IMG/VR virus record: IMGVR_UViG_3300042565_003770
Coordinates: 1 to 47,802 of that record
Origin: a virus
DNA: 47,802 bases
Strand: one strand, 5' to 3'
The notes beneath the pieces were generated by a model. The model did no database searches. It was given only the letters and a program-made list of their open reading frames with translations, and was not told the origin of the DNA. A program made the translations under genes and the position numbers. Positions within the stretch are counted from its first letter, which is position 1; each line of letters opens with the position of its first letter. Positions 33,144-40,340 of the stretch are shown in pieces.

Positions 33144-35417
33144 ATGGATGACCTCGCAGACCTCGTCAGCAAGACCGTGCACTGGTCTGCGTTCGGTGAC
33201 GAGATCCGGAAGCACGCCGGCACCGTCGAGGTCGCCCACAACTTCCACCCCGTCACAGTGCAGCCCCCGCAGGCGAAGCGCGCGAAGTTCCCGTTCACCG
33301 GCTTCATCGACTTCCAGGGCCTGAAGATCGACGTCGAGAACAAGAAGGGCGAATACCGTCGCGGCAAGGACAGGGACGGCCACGAGTGGAAGTGCCTCAT
33401 GCACGCCCACTACGGCGAGATCCGGAACACCGAGGGCACCGACGGGGACAAGCTCGACGTCTACGTCGGCCCGAACCACGACTCCAGCCTCGTGGTGGTC
33501 GTACGGCAGCACAAGCCGGATACCGGCGCCTTCGACGAGGACAAGGTGATGGTCGGCTTCGACTCTGTGGAGGAGGCCGTCGGCGCCTACAAGAAGCAGT
33601 ACGACAAACCCGGGTTCTACAAGGACGGAGACTACAAAGCCCTGCCCATCGGAGAGTTCTGGCGCTGGGTCCACGATCGCGACAACCACGGGAAGAAGGT
33701 GGCCGGAGTCCTGGACGGACTCACGGTGAAGACGGCCGCGGATCTCCCTGACATCGTTCGCCCGGCGATCCGCCCGGAGATCCGGGAGTTCGCCCTGCAC
33801 CCGCACCTCCAGAAGGGCCTCGCGGGAGCTGCCGCACTCGGAGGGCTGGCCGCAGGGTACCGTGCCCACCGGAACGCGCGGGCGAAGGAGCTGGAGACGG
33901 GGGAGCCCAGCACGGGCAAGCACGTGCTGGAGGGCGGAGCCGCCGGCGTCCTCGGAGGAGCAGGACTCGGAGCAGCGGCAGCGGTCGGCTCCAAGGACGC
34001 GCTCGAGAACGTCAAGCGGCAGGCCGCGCCCAGCGCCAAGTACGTGGCGCAGATGGCGCAGAAGCTCCGCGCTGACGGCAAGTCGATGCCGGAGATCAAG
34101 GCGATCCTCAGGGGACGCGGGTTCGCCCAGCACTTCCAGAACGCCCACATCGGCTACCAGGCACACGTCCTCCAGGGGAAGATCCACACCGGAAAGGCCG
34201 CACTGGTGGGCGCTGCCGGTCTCGGCCTGCTGGGCGCAGGGGCCGCCGGCCTCAACGCTCACTTCAACAAGGACGAGAACCGCTCTGACCTCCGGGCCAC
34301 GCAGCGCCGTCTCCAGGTTGGGCGCTACGCTCCACCCAAGGAGGCGTCTGCCGGCGCCGGCGCGAACGTGCTCGCGGATCTCGGGGACGCCGCGCGAACC
34401 GGCGCGAAGGATCTCACCATCGCGGCTCGGAACAAGATGCAGAAGACGTCGCCGCCCCACTACGCGCCCCCGCGTCCGCACGTGCAGGTGGCGCCCTCTC
34501 CCTGGTCGAAGGGTGCCGGGGTGCTGGCCAAGCTCGCTGGCTCCAAGCTCCGCATGGCCACGCAGATCGCGGAGGAGGCACCTGGTCGATGGGCCATGTC
34601 CCTGGGGGGCCGCGTCATCGGACGCATGTCGACATCAGGGAACCAGATCCGGGGAGTGCGCATCCTCGACCCCAAGCTGCAGGGGTTGGGACTGGGCCGG
34701 AAGTTCTACGGAGAAGTGGCGCGTCGTATGCCCGGACAGACGCTGCACAGTGACATGCAGGTTTCGGACAAGGCGACCCGCCTCTGGGACTCGTTACGCG
34801 CCGAGCACGGCTGGAAGCCGACAATACATCCGTGGACGCACCGCGAAGCGGAAGGAGGGGTGGTCTCAACTCTCACAAAGCAGCCTTGGCACGAGGGACA
34901 TACTCCGGAGATCGACGCTCTCCGTGCTGGCTCCGGATTCGCCCGCCCGCCTGCGTACTCGGCATCGCTACCTGCCGCAAGCAAGGTCGCCTGCGCCTTC
35001 TCGCAGGAAAAGCGGGCCACCGAGCTGCCGGGCGTCGGTGATGAGGGAGAGCGCCCGCACGTGCCTGGGCTGAAGACGCCACGCCTGGCCACGCCGCGCC
35101 TGAACCCCGACCAGGGGAAGCACATCCCGGTCAACCCGTTCCGCGGCAACTGGCGGAAGCTGGGCGGAGCCGAAACTGTCGCTCACGAGGCCGGAGAGGC
35201 CGCTCGCAACCTGGTGGCGGCCATTCCAGAGGACGTGAAGCACGGCCTCCTTGGGGCAGCCCTCGTGGGCGCCGGCGCTCTGGGGCTAAAGGCGACCGCC
35301 TCCCAGGCGATCAACCCCCGCCCTGAAGGTGTCGGCTTAGGCGCTGGAGCGCGAGCCGGCCAGAAGGTTCTGACGCTCGGACTCTCTCGGGCTGGTTCGG
35401 GGCCCGTGCAGTATTAG
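33144..35417 (+). CDS. Multidomain virion protein: pyrophosphatase-like plus GNAT-like
   Basis: AGGAG-CGCGC-ATG marks the start of a 757-residue protein. Residues 14-26 (WSAFGDEIRKHAG) carry the cluster motif. Residues about 50-185 match the phage inorganic-pyrophosphatase-like domain pattern: GFIDFQGLKIDVENKKGEYR, DGHEWKCLMHAHYGEI, TEGTDGDKLDVYVGP, then FDEDKVMVGF. Hydrophobic Gly/Ala segments follow near 225-245 and 350-375. Around 480-570 there is a GNAT-acetyltransferase-like block with VRILDPKLQGLGLGRKFYGE, the acetyl-CoA loop pattern. The C-terminus is Pro-rich with SKVACAF. It looks like a multi-tool internal virion protein, perhaps ejected with DNA; activity is unproven. Its last 107 bases overlap the convergent gene. 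Confidence 0.8.
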   Translation: MDDLADLVSKTVHWSAFGDEIRKHAGTVEVAHNFHPVTVQPPQAKRAKFPFTGFIDFQGLKIDVENKKGEYRRGKDRDGHEWKCLMHAHYGEIRNTEGTDGDKLDVYVGPNHDSSLVVVVRQHKPDTGAFDEDKVMVGFDSVEEAVGAYKKQYDKPGFYKDGDYKALPIGEFWRWVHDRDNHGKKVAGVLDGLTVKTAADLPDIVRPAIRPEIREFALHPHLQKGLAGAAALGGLAAGYRAHRNARAKELETGEPSTGKHVLEGGAAGVLGGAGLGAAAAVGSKDALENVKRQAAPSAKYVAQMAQKLRADGKSMPEIKAILRGRGFAQHFQNAHIGYQAHVLQGKIHTGKAALVGAAGLGLLGAGAAGLNAHFNKDENRSDLRATQRRLQVGRYAPPKEASAGAGANVLADLGDAARTGAKDLTIAARNKMQKTSPPHYAPPRPHVQVAPSPWSKGAGVLAKLAGSKLRMATQIAEEAPGRWAMSLGGRVIGRMSTSGNQIRGVRILDPKLQGLGLGRKFYGEVARRMPGQTLHSDMQVSDKATRLWDSLRAEHGWKPTIHPWTHREAEGGVVSTLTKQPWHEGHTPEIDALRAGSGFARPPAYSASLPAASKVACAFSQEKRATELPGVGDEGERPHVPGLKTPRLATPRLNPDQGKHIPVNPFRGNWRKLGGAETVAHEAGEAARNLVAAIPEDVKHGLLGAALVGAGALGLKATASQAINPRPEGVGLGAGARAGQKVLTLGLSRAGSGPVQY

Positions 35418-35574
35418 ACAGGACGACCCCGGTCTCCGGGTCGTAGACACCCTCGTCTGCGATCGCCAGCTCCACCAGGAGCTCGAGCACCTCCTCCGGT
35501 CGCACGCGACGGCCCGCGTCCCTCGAGAGGGCACGGGCCGTACGTTCCAAGAAACGGCCGTGGTGTGGCTTCAC
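35311..35574 (-). CDS. Small protein overlapping the convergent virion gene
   Basis: Read from the GTG in a GTGA overlap with the macrodomain gene, the product has 87 residues: a helical block (GRFLERTARALSRDAGRRVR, then PEEVLELLVELAIADEGVYD) and a polar tail. About 36 codons overlap the 3' end of the plus-strand gene. A longer frame exists but is a shadow of the macrodomain gene. The coupling and sensible helical sequence support it, but the overlap makes it less certain. Function unknown. Confidence 0.5.
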   Translation of the reverse strand: MKPHHGRFLERTARALSRDAGRRVRPEEVLELLVELAIADEGVYDPETGVVLSNTARAPNQPERVRASEPSGRLALQRLSRHLQGGG

Positions 35575-36044
35575 CGACGCCCCGGCGTGAAGTCGTAGAC
35601 GAAGATCGGCAGGTCCCCGAACACGCTGTCGAGGATGGCCTCTACGACATGCCAGTCTCCACCAGCGAGCCCGCACCCGATGCGCGGCATCCCGACCTTC
35701 GGCCAGACCCGTCTGGCCGCGAGCAGCCAGCTGCAGAAGCTCGTCATGCCGCGCTCGATCGCAAGGTAGTCCGCGTACACCGCGCCCGGTCCACCACCTC
35801 CGCAGTCGTACTGGCTGTAGAGGTTGACGATCCACAGTCGGCCCCCGACGACAGGCACCGGCTGCATCGTTCCGAGCTTCTGCACGTCTCCGCGCCGGGT
35901 GTAGCAGTCAGCCTCGTACACCGAGGGAAACTGCTGCTTGATCTGTAGCGCGATGCCAGCGCCGAAGGTGCAGAAGCAGTTGCAGCCGTGCACCAGGACC
36001 TTGCAATCGGATGCGAGGAGATCCCCCTTGACGTACGTGATCAT
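35571..36044 (-). CDS. Macrodomain protein (ADP-ribose binding/hydrolysis)
   Basis: Macrodomains bind ADP-ribose and may remove it from proteins or nucleic acids, or dephosphorylate ADP-ribose-1''-phosphate. The 157-residue product is a stand-alone domain with the expected motifs: YVKGDLLASDCKVLVHGCNC (4-23), FGAGIALQI (27-35), the central strand VNLYSQYDCGGG, and PRIGCGLAGGDWHVV (120-134), where G-L-A-G-G-D-W is typical of the Poa1p/ALC1-like branch. In a phage it could serve NAD salvage or reverse host ADP-ribosylation defences. The gene overlaps the downstream small gene and is nine bases from its upstream neighbour. Confidence 0.9.
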   Translation of the reverse strand: MITYVKGDLLASDCKVLVHGCNCFCTFGAGIALQIKQQFPSVYEADCYTRRGDVQKLGTMQPVPVVGGRLWIVNLYSQYDCGGGGPGAVYADYLAIERGMTSFCSWLLAARRVWPKVGMPRIGCGLAGGDWHVVEAILDSVFGDLPIFVYDFTPGRR

Positions 36045-36053
36045 GCCACTCTC

Positions 36054-36536
36054 CTACTTCTTCTCTGCCGGCGGTGCCTTGCGCTTGTGGTTCCTCGGGG
36101 TCAGCGTCAGCGCACCGACGATGACGCTGAAGCGCCGCTTCCCGGACTCGAGCAGGGTCTGGGTAGGCGCCGTGTCCGCGTCGTAGATCTTCTCCTCCGG
36201 CACCATCCCGGGCGCCAACGGCACCGTGCTGATGGTGGTGCCGTTGGGGAAGGTCTTCCGCTTGATGCTGTGCTTCGGGAAGAACCGGTACTTCAGGCGG
36301 CGTGGGGTCGCGCGCAGCCACGCGTACACCGACCACGCCAGGGCCTGGAAGCGCGTCGCTCGGAAGACTGTCTCCTGCATTCGCTGGAGGTCCTTGACCG
36401 CGTGGTTCTTGTCGTCCTGCGCGTACTCCAGCGCCGACCAGGCCCACGCCTTCGCGCCCTCCAGCCCGAAGTTCGGGTCCGCGACCATCTCGTCGAAGGT
36501 CTCGTGGAACTCCTTCTCGTCTACGTCCCAGCTCAT
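36054..36536 (-). CDS. Unknown protein, 160 residues
   Basis: The ATG lies in an ATGA overlap with the upstream gene. The N-terminal half is helical and acidic (MSWDVDEKEFHETFDEMVAD), followed by a Trp/Arg-rich segment (ATRFQALAWSVYAWLRATPR) that might contact a membrane or nucleic acid. The C-terminal half is beta-rich with a basic tail (TPRNHKRKAPPAEKK). No family is recognised. Confidence 0.75.
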   Translation of the reverse strand: MSWDVDEKEFHETFDEMVADPNFGLEGAKAWAWSALEYAQDDKNHAVKDLQRMQETVFRATRFQALAWSVYAWLRATPRRLKYRFFPKHSIKRKTFPNGTTISTVPLAPGMVPEEKIYDADTAPTQTLLESGKRRFSVIVGALTLTPRNHKRKAPPAEKK

Positions 36537-37432
36537 GACTCACGCTCCTCGAACCGTGTGCACTCGCATTCAGTGTGGTGGCCGCGGCAGGGGCCGAGGC
36601 GCTTGTCGGGGTCGTTCTTGCGGTAGTGGAAGTCGATGGCGTGCCCGCAGGTGGCGCAGTGGGGCGTGCCCTGCACTTCCTGCTGGTACTCCGCGCCGAA
36701 GGCGCCCATCACACTCCCGCAGCGCAGCGCCATCCCGCTGGAGGAGAAGTTGGTCGGCCCCTCCAGGAACTCCTTTGGGACGCCCAGGAGACCGAGCAGT
36801 TCCCGCTTCCTTGCCTCCGGCCAGAACACCTGCAGGTCGTCCTCTCCCTGCCCGATGTCTTGAGCGGTTCCTCCACCAGGCAGAGTGAACTCGGTGGTGA
36901 TCTTGATGTCCGTACCCCTCATGTCGATACTGTGCGCGACAGCGACGTTCCTCGTGAAGGCGGTGTCGTCGATCTCACGCAGCCCAGCAAGACTTTCGCC
37001 GGACCACTCCTGTGCCTCCTCGTAGGCGGTGTTCACGGGGTCGACACCGCCCCCTCCGCTCCACGGCGTCTCCCTGAAGATCCTGTCGGCCTCCACGACC
37101 ACGGCGACCGGCCGGGGTGGGAACTGCCCGTAACGATGCACCTCCCGCTCCGGCATCGAATCCATCTCGAAGATCCTGAAGCGGGGCTCCCGCATGGGCG
37201 CTGGAGTCACCGACTCGATGATGAAGGGTGCCTCGGTCGCGCGCTCGACCTTCAGGCCCGGGAACATCTCCGTCGCCGACCGGAGGCTCTCCGGACGCGG
37301 CACCGGCGGAGTCGGTGCCTTCCCGCACGACGGGCAGGTCGACCTCGACCCGTACACGCCCTCTGGTCCAGAGAGCCGGTGCAGGAACTCCGTGCCGCAG
37401 AACTCGCACGGGCGCCGCGTGACGACGCTCAC
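36533..37432 (-). CDS. Zinc-module protein with faint portal-like segment
   Basis: The 299-residue product starts at GTG coupled to the upstream stop. The N-terminus has a zinc ribbon (PCEFCGTEFLH...STCPSCGKA, about 8-38), and the C-terminus has a second site (CATCGHAIDFHY...C-R-G-H-H-T-E-C-E-C-T-R-F), like that ending the 2894-3562 protein. In between, LLGVPKEFLEGPTNFSSSGM followed by ALRC (about 220-243) resembles the L-G-V-P-x-E-F...S-G-x-x-x-x-L-R segment of some phage portal proteins, although the rest does not look like a portal. Function unknown. Confidence 0.75.
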   Translation of the reverse strand: MSVVTRRPCEFCGTEFLHRLSGPEGVYGSRSTCPSCGKAPTPPVPRPESLRSATEMFPGLKVERATEAPFIIESVTPAPMREPRFRIFEMDSMPEREVHRYGQFPPRPVAVVVEADRIFRETPWSGGGGVDPVNTAYEEAQEWSGESLAGLREIDDTAFTRNVAVAHSIDMRGTDIKITTEFTLPGGGTAQDIGQGEDDLQVFWPEARKRELLGLLGVPKEFLEGPTNFSSSGMALRCGSVMGAFGAEYQQEVQGTPHCATCGHAIDFHYRKNDPDKRLGPCRGHHTECECTRFEERES

Positions 37433-37779
37433 AGGAGTGCCAGCAGCACGTGGTGCATGTTCTCACGAGGCTCACCGGCCTCCAGGCGCCGGCGGACGAG
37501 CGAGATCAGTTCCTCCAGCCCGTCGATAATCTTCCAGCTCAGCCAGTGTCCCCTGGCCTCGTACTCACCGAGCTCCGGCCCGCGCCAGTTCCCCTTCTCG
37601 TCCTTCCAGACGAAGACGTACTGGTCTCCTGCGACGATCCACTGCTCGCGACGGACCACCGCCGGGTCGCCGACCTGCACGTCGTCCGGAGCTTCCTCGC
37701 AGGTGTCGGCGCCGTCGGACTTGACGAAGAGCACGGCCTTCCAGCCGTCGATGTTGAGTTGATCCATGAAGTCGGTCAT
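37429..37779 (-). CDS. Unknown protein, 116 residues
   Basis: AGGGG five bases before ATG supports the start, which lies just downstream of a strong hairpin. The product is mixed alpha/beta with a Trp-rich core (REQWIVAGDQYVFVWKDEKG) and a helical C-terminus (LEELISLVRRRLEAGEP). It is the first gene of a minus-strand chain running through the macrodomain gene. No family is recognised. Confidence 0.75.
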   Translation of the reverse strand: MTDFMDQLNIDGWKAVLFVKSDGADTCEEAPDDVQVGDPAVVRREQWIVAGDQYVFVWKDEKGNWRGPELGEYEARGHWLSWKIIDGLEELISLVRRRLEAGEPRENMHHVLLALL

Positions 37780-37804
37780 GTAGCCCCTAAAGGAACAAGC
37801 GGGA

Positions 37805-37830
37805 GGCCCCCTCTCTCACGAGAGGGGGCC
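37805..37830 (-). terminator. Hairpin terminator between minus-strand genes
   Basis: GGCCCCCTCTC and GAGAGGGGGCC form a perfect 11-bp stem with a TCAC loop. It lies ten bases beyond the stop of the 37840-38259 gene and only 25 bases before the next ATG. On the minus strand it is followed by TCCCGCTTGTTCCTTT, a partly U-rich run. Confidence 0.85.
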
Positions 37831-37839
37831 CGGTTGATC

Positions 37840-38259
37840 TCAGCCCAGAGACTCGCGGCGCTTCTTCAGCTCCTCGAGCGGCAGCTCCTTCTCCTCGCGG
37901 CCCTGGATGAGGGCGTCGAGGCGGTCGCGCTCCGACTTCGCGGCCGCGGCCACGGTCCTGGCCTTGTTCTCCTCCTGGCGGATCCTCGCGACCTCACGCA
38001 GGATGCTGACCTGCAGGGTCACCTGCACCAACTCCGCCGAGGGCGCGGTCGCGTCGGAGAGGATGCTCTCCCCGCGCAACTTGGTGAGGTCGTTCTGCCG
38101 GGCCAGCAGCGGTGCCCCGATGTTCTCGAGGGAGGGCTTCTTGGGGCTCTCCGCCGTCAGCGGGAGATCCCACAGGTCCTCGATGGTGAGCTGCCCGACG
38201 ACGCTCGGGAAGCGCAGCCGCGCGCGGCTGGCCTGCAGGAAGATGTTGTTGATGTCCAT
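37840..38259 (-). CDS. Helical coiled-coil protein, 139 residues
   Basis: The chosen ATG is 14 bases after the stop of the DUF2135-like gene; longer frames antisense to that gene are shadows. The N-terminus (MDINNIFLQASRARLRFPSV) leads to a TIEDLWDLPL segment. Residues about 75-135 form a charged coiled coil (ILREVARIRQEENKART, LPLEELKKRRESLG). The W-D-L-P-L segment and C-terminal coiled coil are common in small phage proteins of unknown function. It is co-transcribed with the upstream large gene and ends at the terminator. Confidence 0.75.
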   Translation of the reverse strand: MDINNIFLQASRARLRFPSVVGQLTIEDLWDLPLTAESPKKPSLENIGAPLLARQNDLTKLRGESILSDATAPSAELVQVTLQVSILREVARIRQEENKARTVAAAAKSERDRLDALIQGREEKELPLEELKKRRESLG

Positions 38260-38273
38260 GGTGATCTCGCTCC

Positions 38274-40268
38274 TCAGAACTGTACGTTGTAGGTACGGGT
38301 GGTGCCGTCCTTCTGGACGGCGAAGGTGGCGCGTTCGCGCCGGGTGGAAGAGAACCCGATCCCGGAGAGCTGATCGGGCGACGACTCGATCTGGAGCTTG
38401 CCGGCGAGGACCTCGAAGACCTTGCGGTGCTCGTTGAGGTCCGCGCGCAGGTACTCGTTGAAGAAGCCGCGAACCTGGCCCGGGTTGACGCAGCCCCGAA
38501 GCACGAAGATGTGGTGGCGGTTGCCCCGCCGCCTCTCCTCCGGGCCCCAGTGGTTGGGGGACAGCATGACGGTGTCGACCGGCACCATCTGCCCCGCGGC
38601 CACGCCCCACTTCTCCGTGGAGCTCCCCCCTCCGACCATGTGCTTGGCGAACGTGAGGTCGGAGATCTCTCCGCGACGCATCTCGAAGGTGCAGATCTCC
38701 ACGTTCTCGCTGTGCCGGAGGGCCTTGGGGTAGGAGAGGTGGCGCACGTCGAGGCCAGAGGCGTACTCGACCTCGAACCCCACGTTCGTGCTCTCCCGCA
38801 GGTTGAACTGGTGGACCCAGACCCGGTACTTGCCGTCGCGCGGGGTCCTCCAGGACAGGTTCTCCACGGGGGTCCGCGTCGTCCCGCTACCCGCGTTCAT
38901 GTCGACGTCGAGGATGCCCATCTTGTTGCCGTAGTAGACGTGCCCGTCGGGGCACTCGCAGTGGATGTCCAGGTCGTCGAAGTTGGACCAGGACAGGGAC
39001 ATGCGGAGCTTGGCGTCGACGTTTCCGCCGGCGGCCTTGACCCGCTCCCGGATGGAGTCGGTGACGTTGCCGTCGTAGACCCACGCGAAGTCGTTGTCCC
39101 ACTGGAAGAGCCGGCCGGTGCTCTCACTCTTGGGCGCCGTGAGGGACACGAAGTTCCCCAGGTGCTCCCGCTCGACGCGGACGCTCACCGTGCCGGCCCC
39201 GGGCAGGACCTCCTCGAAGAACTGCGCCGCGGTGATGTCGACCACCCCCTTGTCGGAGGGCGCACGGCTCCCCCTGACCTCCGACTGCAGCAGGTCAGCC
39301 AACCCGTTCTTCATCAGCGGCCGCACGCCGCGATCGACGAAGAGGACGTCGCTCGGGCTGACGTCGCTGATGACCGCGAACCGGCGGTGCACGGCATCCT
39401 CGAGACCGAGTTCCTTCAGGGTGTCCACCGCCTTGGACACCATCCCCGTCGTGATGGGTGCGGAGCTACGCCGGTAGTTGTGAGGCGCCACCTTCGACTC
39501 GAAGCGACCCACCGCCTGTCCGATCTCCATCCCCTCCGACAGGTCCTGCACCAGGGTACCCACCACGGTGTTCCGGAAGCGAGCGCCGCGCGCGTGGAGG
39601 TTGCTCCACACGAAGTTCGCCCGCGCGGTTGCCGGGAGCGCGTCGTAGCGGCGCTTGAGGTCCGCGAAGTCCCGGACGGCCGGCAGGTGCTCCTCTCCCC
39701 GATAGAGGGAGTTGCCCACGATGAGGTCCTCGACCGTCTCGAGGGCGCGGGGAGTCAGCTCCTCCAGGCCACGCCCCAGGACCTGCCTGATGGCGGCGAA
39801 CTTCCCCTGCTCCTCACCCACGTCCTGCACCACCAGGCGAGAGGGCACCTGCCCGTGGAGGTGGTGCCAGGTGATCGCGGGACCGCCCTCGACCTTCTCC
39901 TCGTTCGAGCGGACGCCGTAGGAGGTCTCCCGGGCACGGTAGACGCGGTCGATGGAACCGCAGCGCACGAACTCGGCCATCCGGTCTGCGACGACTCCGT
40001 AGGTGCCCGAGACCTCGATGTCCCAGACCGTCTGGTAGTTGTTCCCGTTGAGCACAACGACGCCGCCGAGCCCCTTGATGAACTGCCGGCACGCCGCGCA
40101 GTCGTGCTCCGTCCGCTGACGGAAGATGGGGTTGGTCCCTTCCGGGAAGGACGCGAGGTAGGTGGCCCACAGGTCGTCGCGCGTGGCGTCGACGTGGAAC
40201 ACTTCACCGCTCTGGGTGATCTGATGGAACCGGGCATGTACCAGCCCAGCGAACGTGCGGAAATCCAT
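38274..40268 (-). CDS. Large phage protein with DUF2135/YfaP-like domain
   Basis: GAGGT-CAAC-ATG marks a 664-residue protein. The N-terminal part has FPEGTNPIFRQRTEHDCAAC followed by RQFIKGLGGVVVL (about 42-75), with two Cys near an HD pair. A long helical middle follows. Around 420-500 there is LSWSNFDDLDIHCECPDGHV, then YYGNK...DVDMNAGSG and a P-R-D-G-K-Y-R-V-W-V-x-x-F strand, the pattern of DUF2135/YfaP domains (D-L-D-x-H-x-x-x-P). Such domains often occur near VWA proteins in bacteria, and here a VWA-AAA pair lies in the same block. Its biochemical role is unknown. A CATAAG box with an 11-bp dyad precedes it. Confidence 0.8.
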   Translation of the reverse strand: MDFRTFAGLVHARFHQITQSGEVFHVDATRDDLWATYLASFPEGTNPIFRQRTEHDCAACRQFIKGLGGVVVLNGNNYQTVWDIEVSGTYGVVADRMAEFVRCGSIDRVYRARETSYGVRSNEEKVEGGPAITWHHLHGQVPSRLVVQDVGEEQGKFAAIRQVLGRGLEELTPRALETVEDLIVGNSLYRGEEHLPAVRDFADLKRRYDALPATARANFVWSNLHARGARFRNTVVGTLVQDLSEGMEIGQAVGRFESKVAPHNYRRSSAPITTGMVSKAVDTLKELGLEDAVHRRFAVISDVSPSDVLFVDRGVRPLMKNGLADLLQSEVRGSRAPSDKGVVDITAAQFFEEVLPGAGTVSVRVEREHLGNFVSLTAPKSESTGRLFQWDNDFAWVYDGNVTDSIRERVKAAGGNVDAKLRMSLSWSNFDDLDIHCECPDGHVYYGNKMGILDVDMNAGSGTTRTPVENLSWRTPRDGKYRVWVHQFNLRESTNVGFEVEYASGLDVRHLSYPKALRHSENVEICTFEMRRGEISDLTFAKHMVGGGSSTEKWGVAAGQMVPVDTVMLSPNHWGPEERRRGNRHHIFVLRGCVNPGQVRGFFNEYLRADLNEHRKVFEVLAGKLQIESSPDQLSGIGFSSTRRERATFAVQKDGTTRTYNVQF

Positions 40269-40285
40269 GTTGACCTCGATGACGA

Positions 40286-40320
40286 GAGTGATGCTGCCTG
40301 TTGACAGCACCACTCTTATG
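40286..40320 (-). promoter_or_regulatory. CATAAG box plus 11-bp dyad upstream of 40268 gene
   Basis: On the minus strand CATAAG (40315-40320) abuts a hairpin or operator with arms GAGTGGTGCTG and CAGCATCACTC (one G-T mismatch) around an eight-base centre. It lies in the gap between the Nudix stop and this gene. A TAGAAA run lies about 17 bases upstream of the box. It is the best dyad of the CATAAG sites. Confidence 0.55.
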
Positions 40321-40340
40321 CGAGGAAAGACGCCTGTTTT

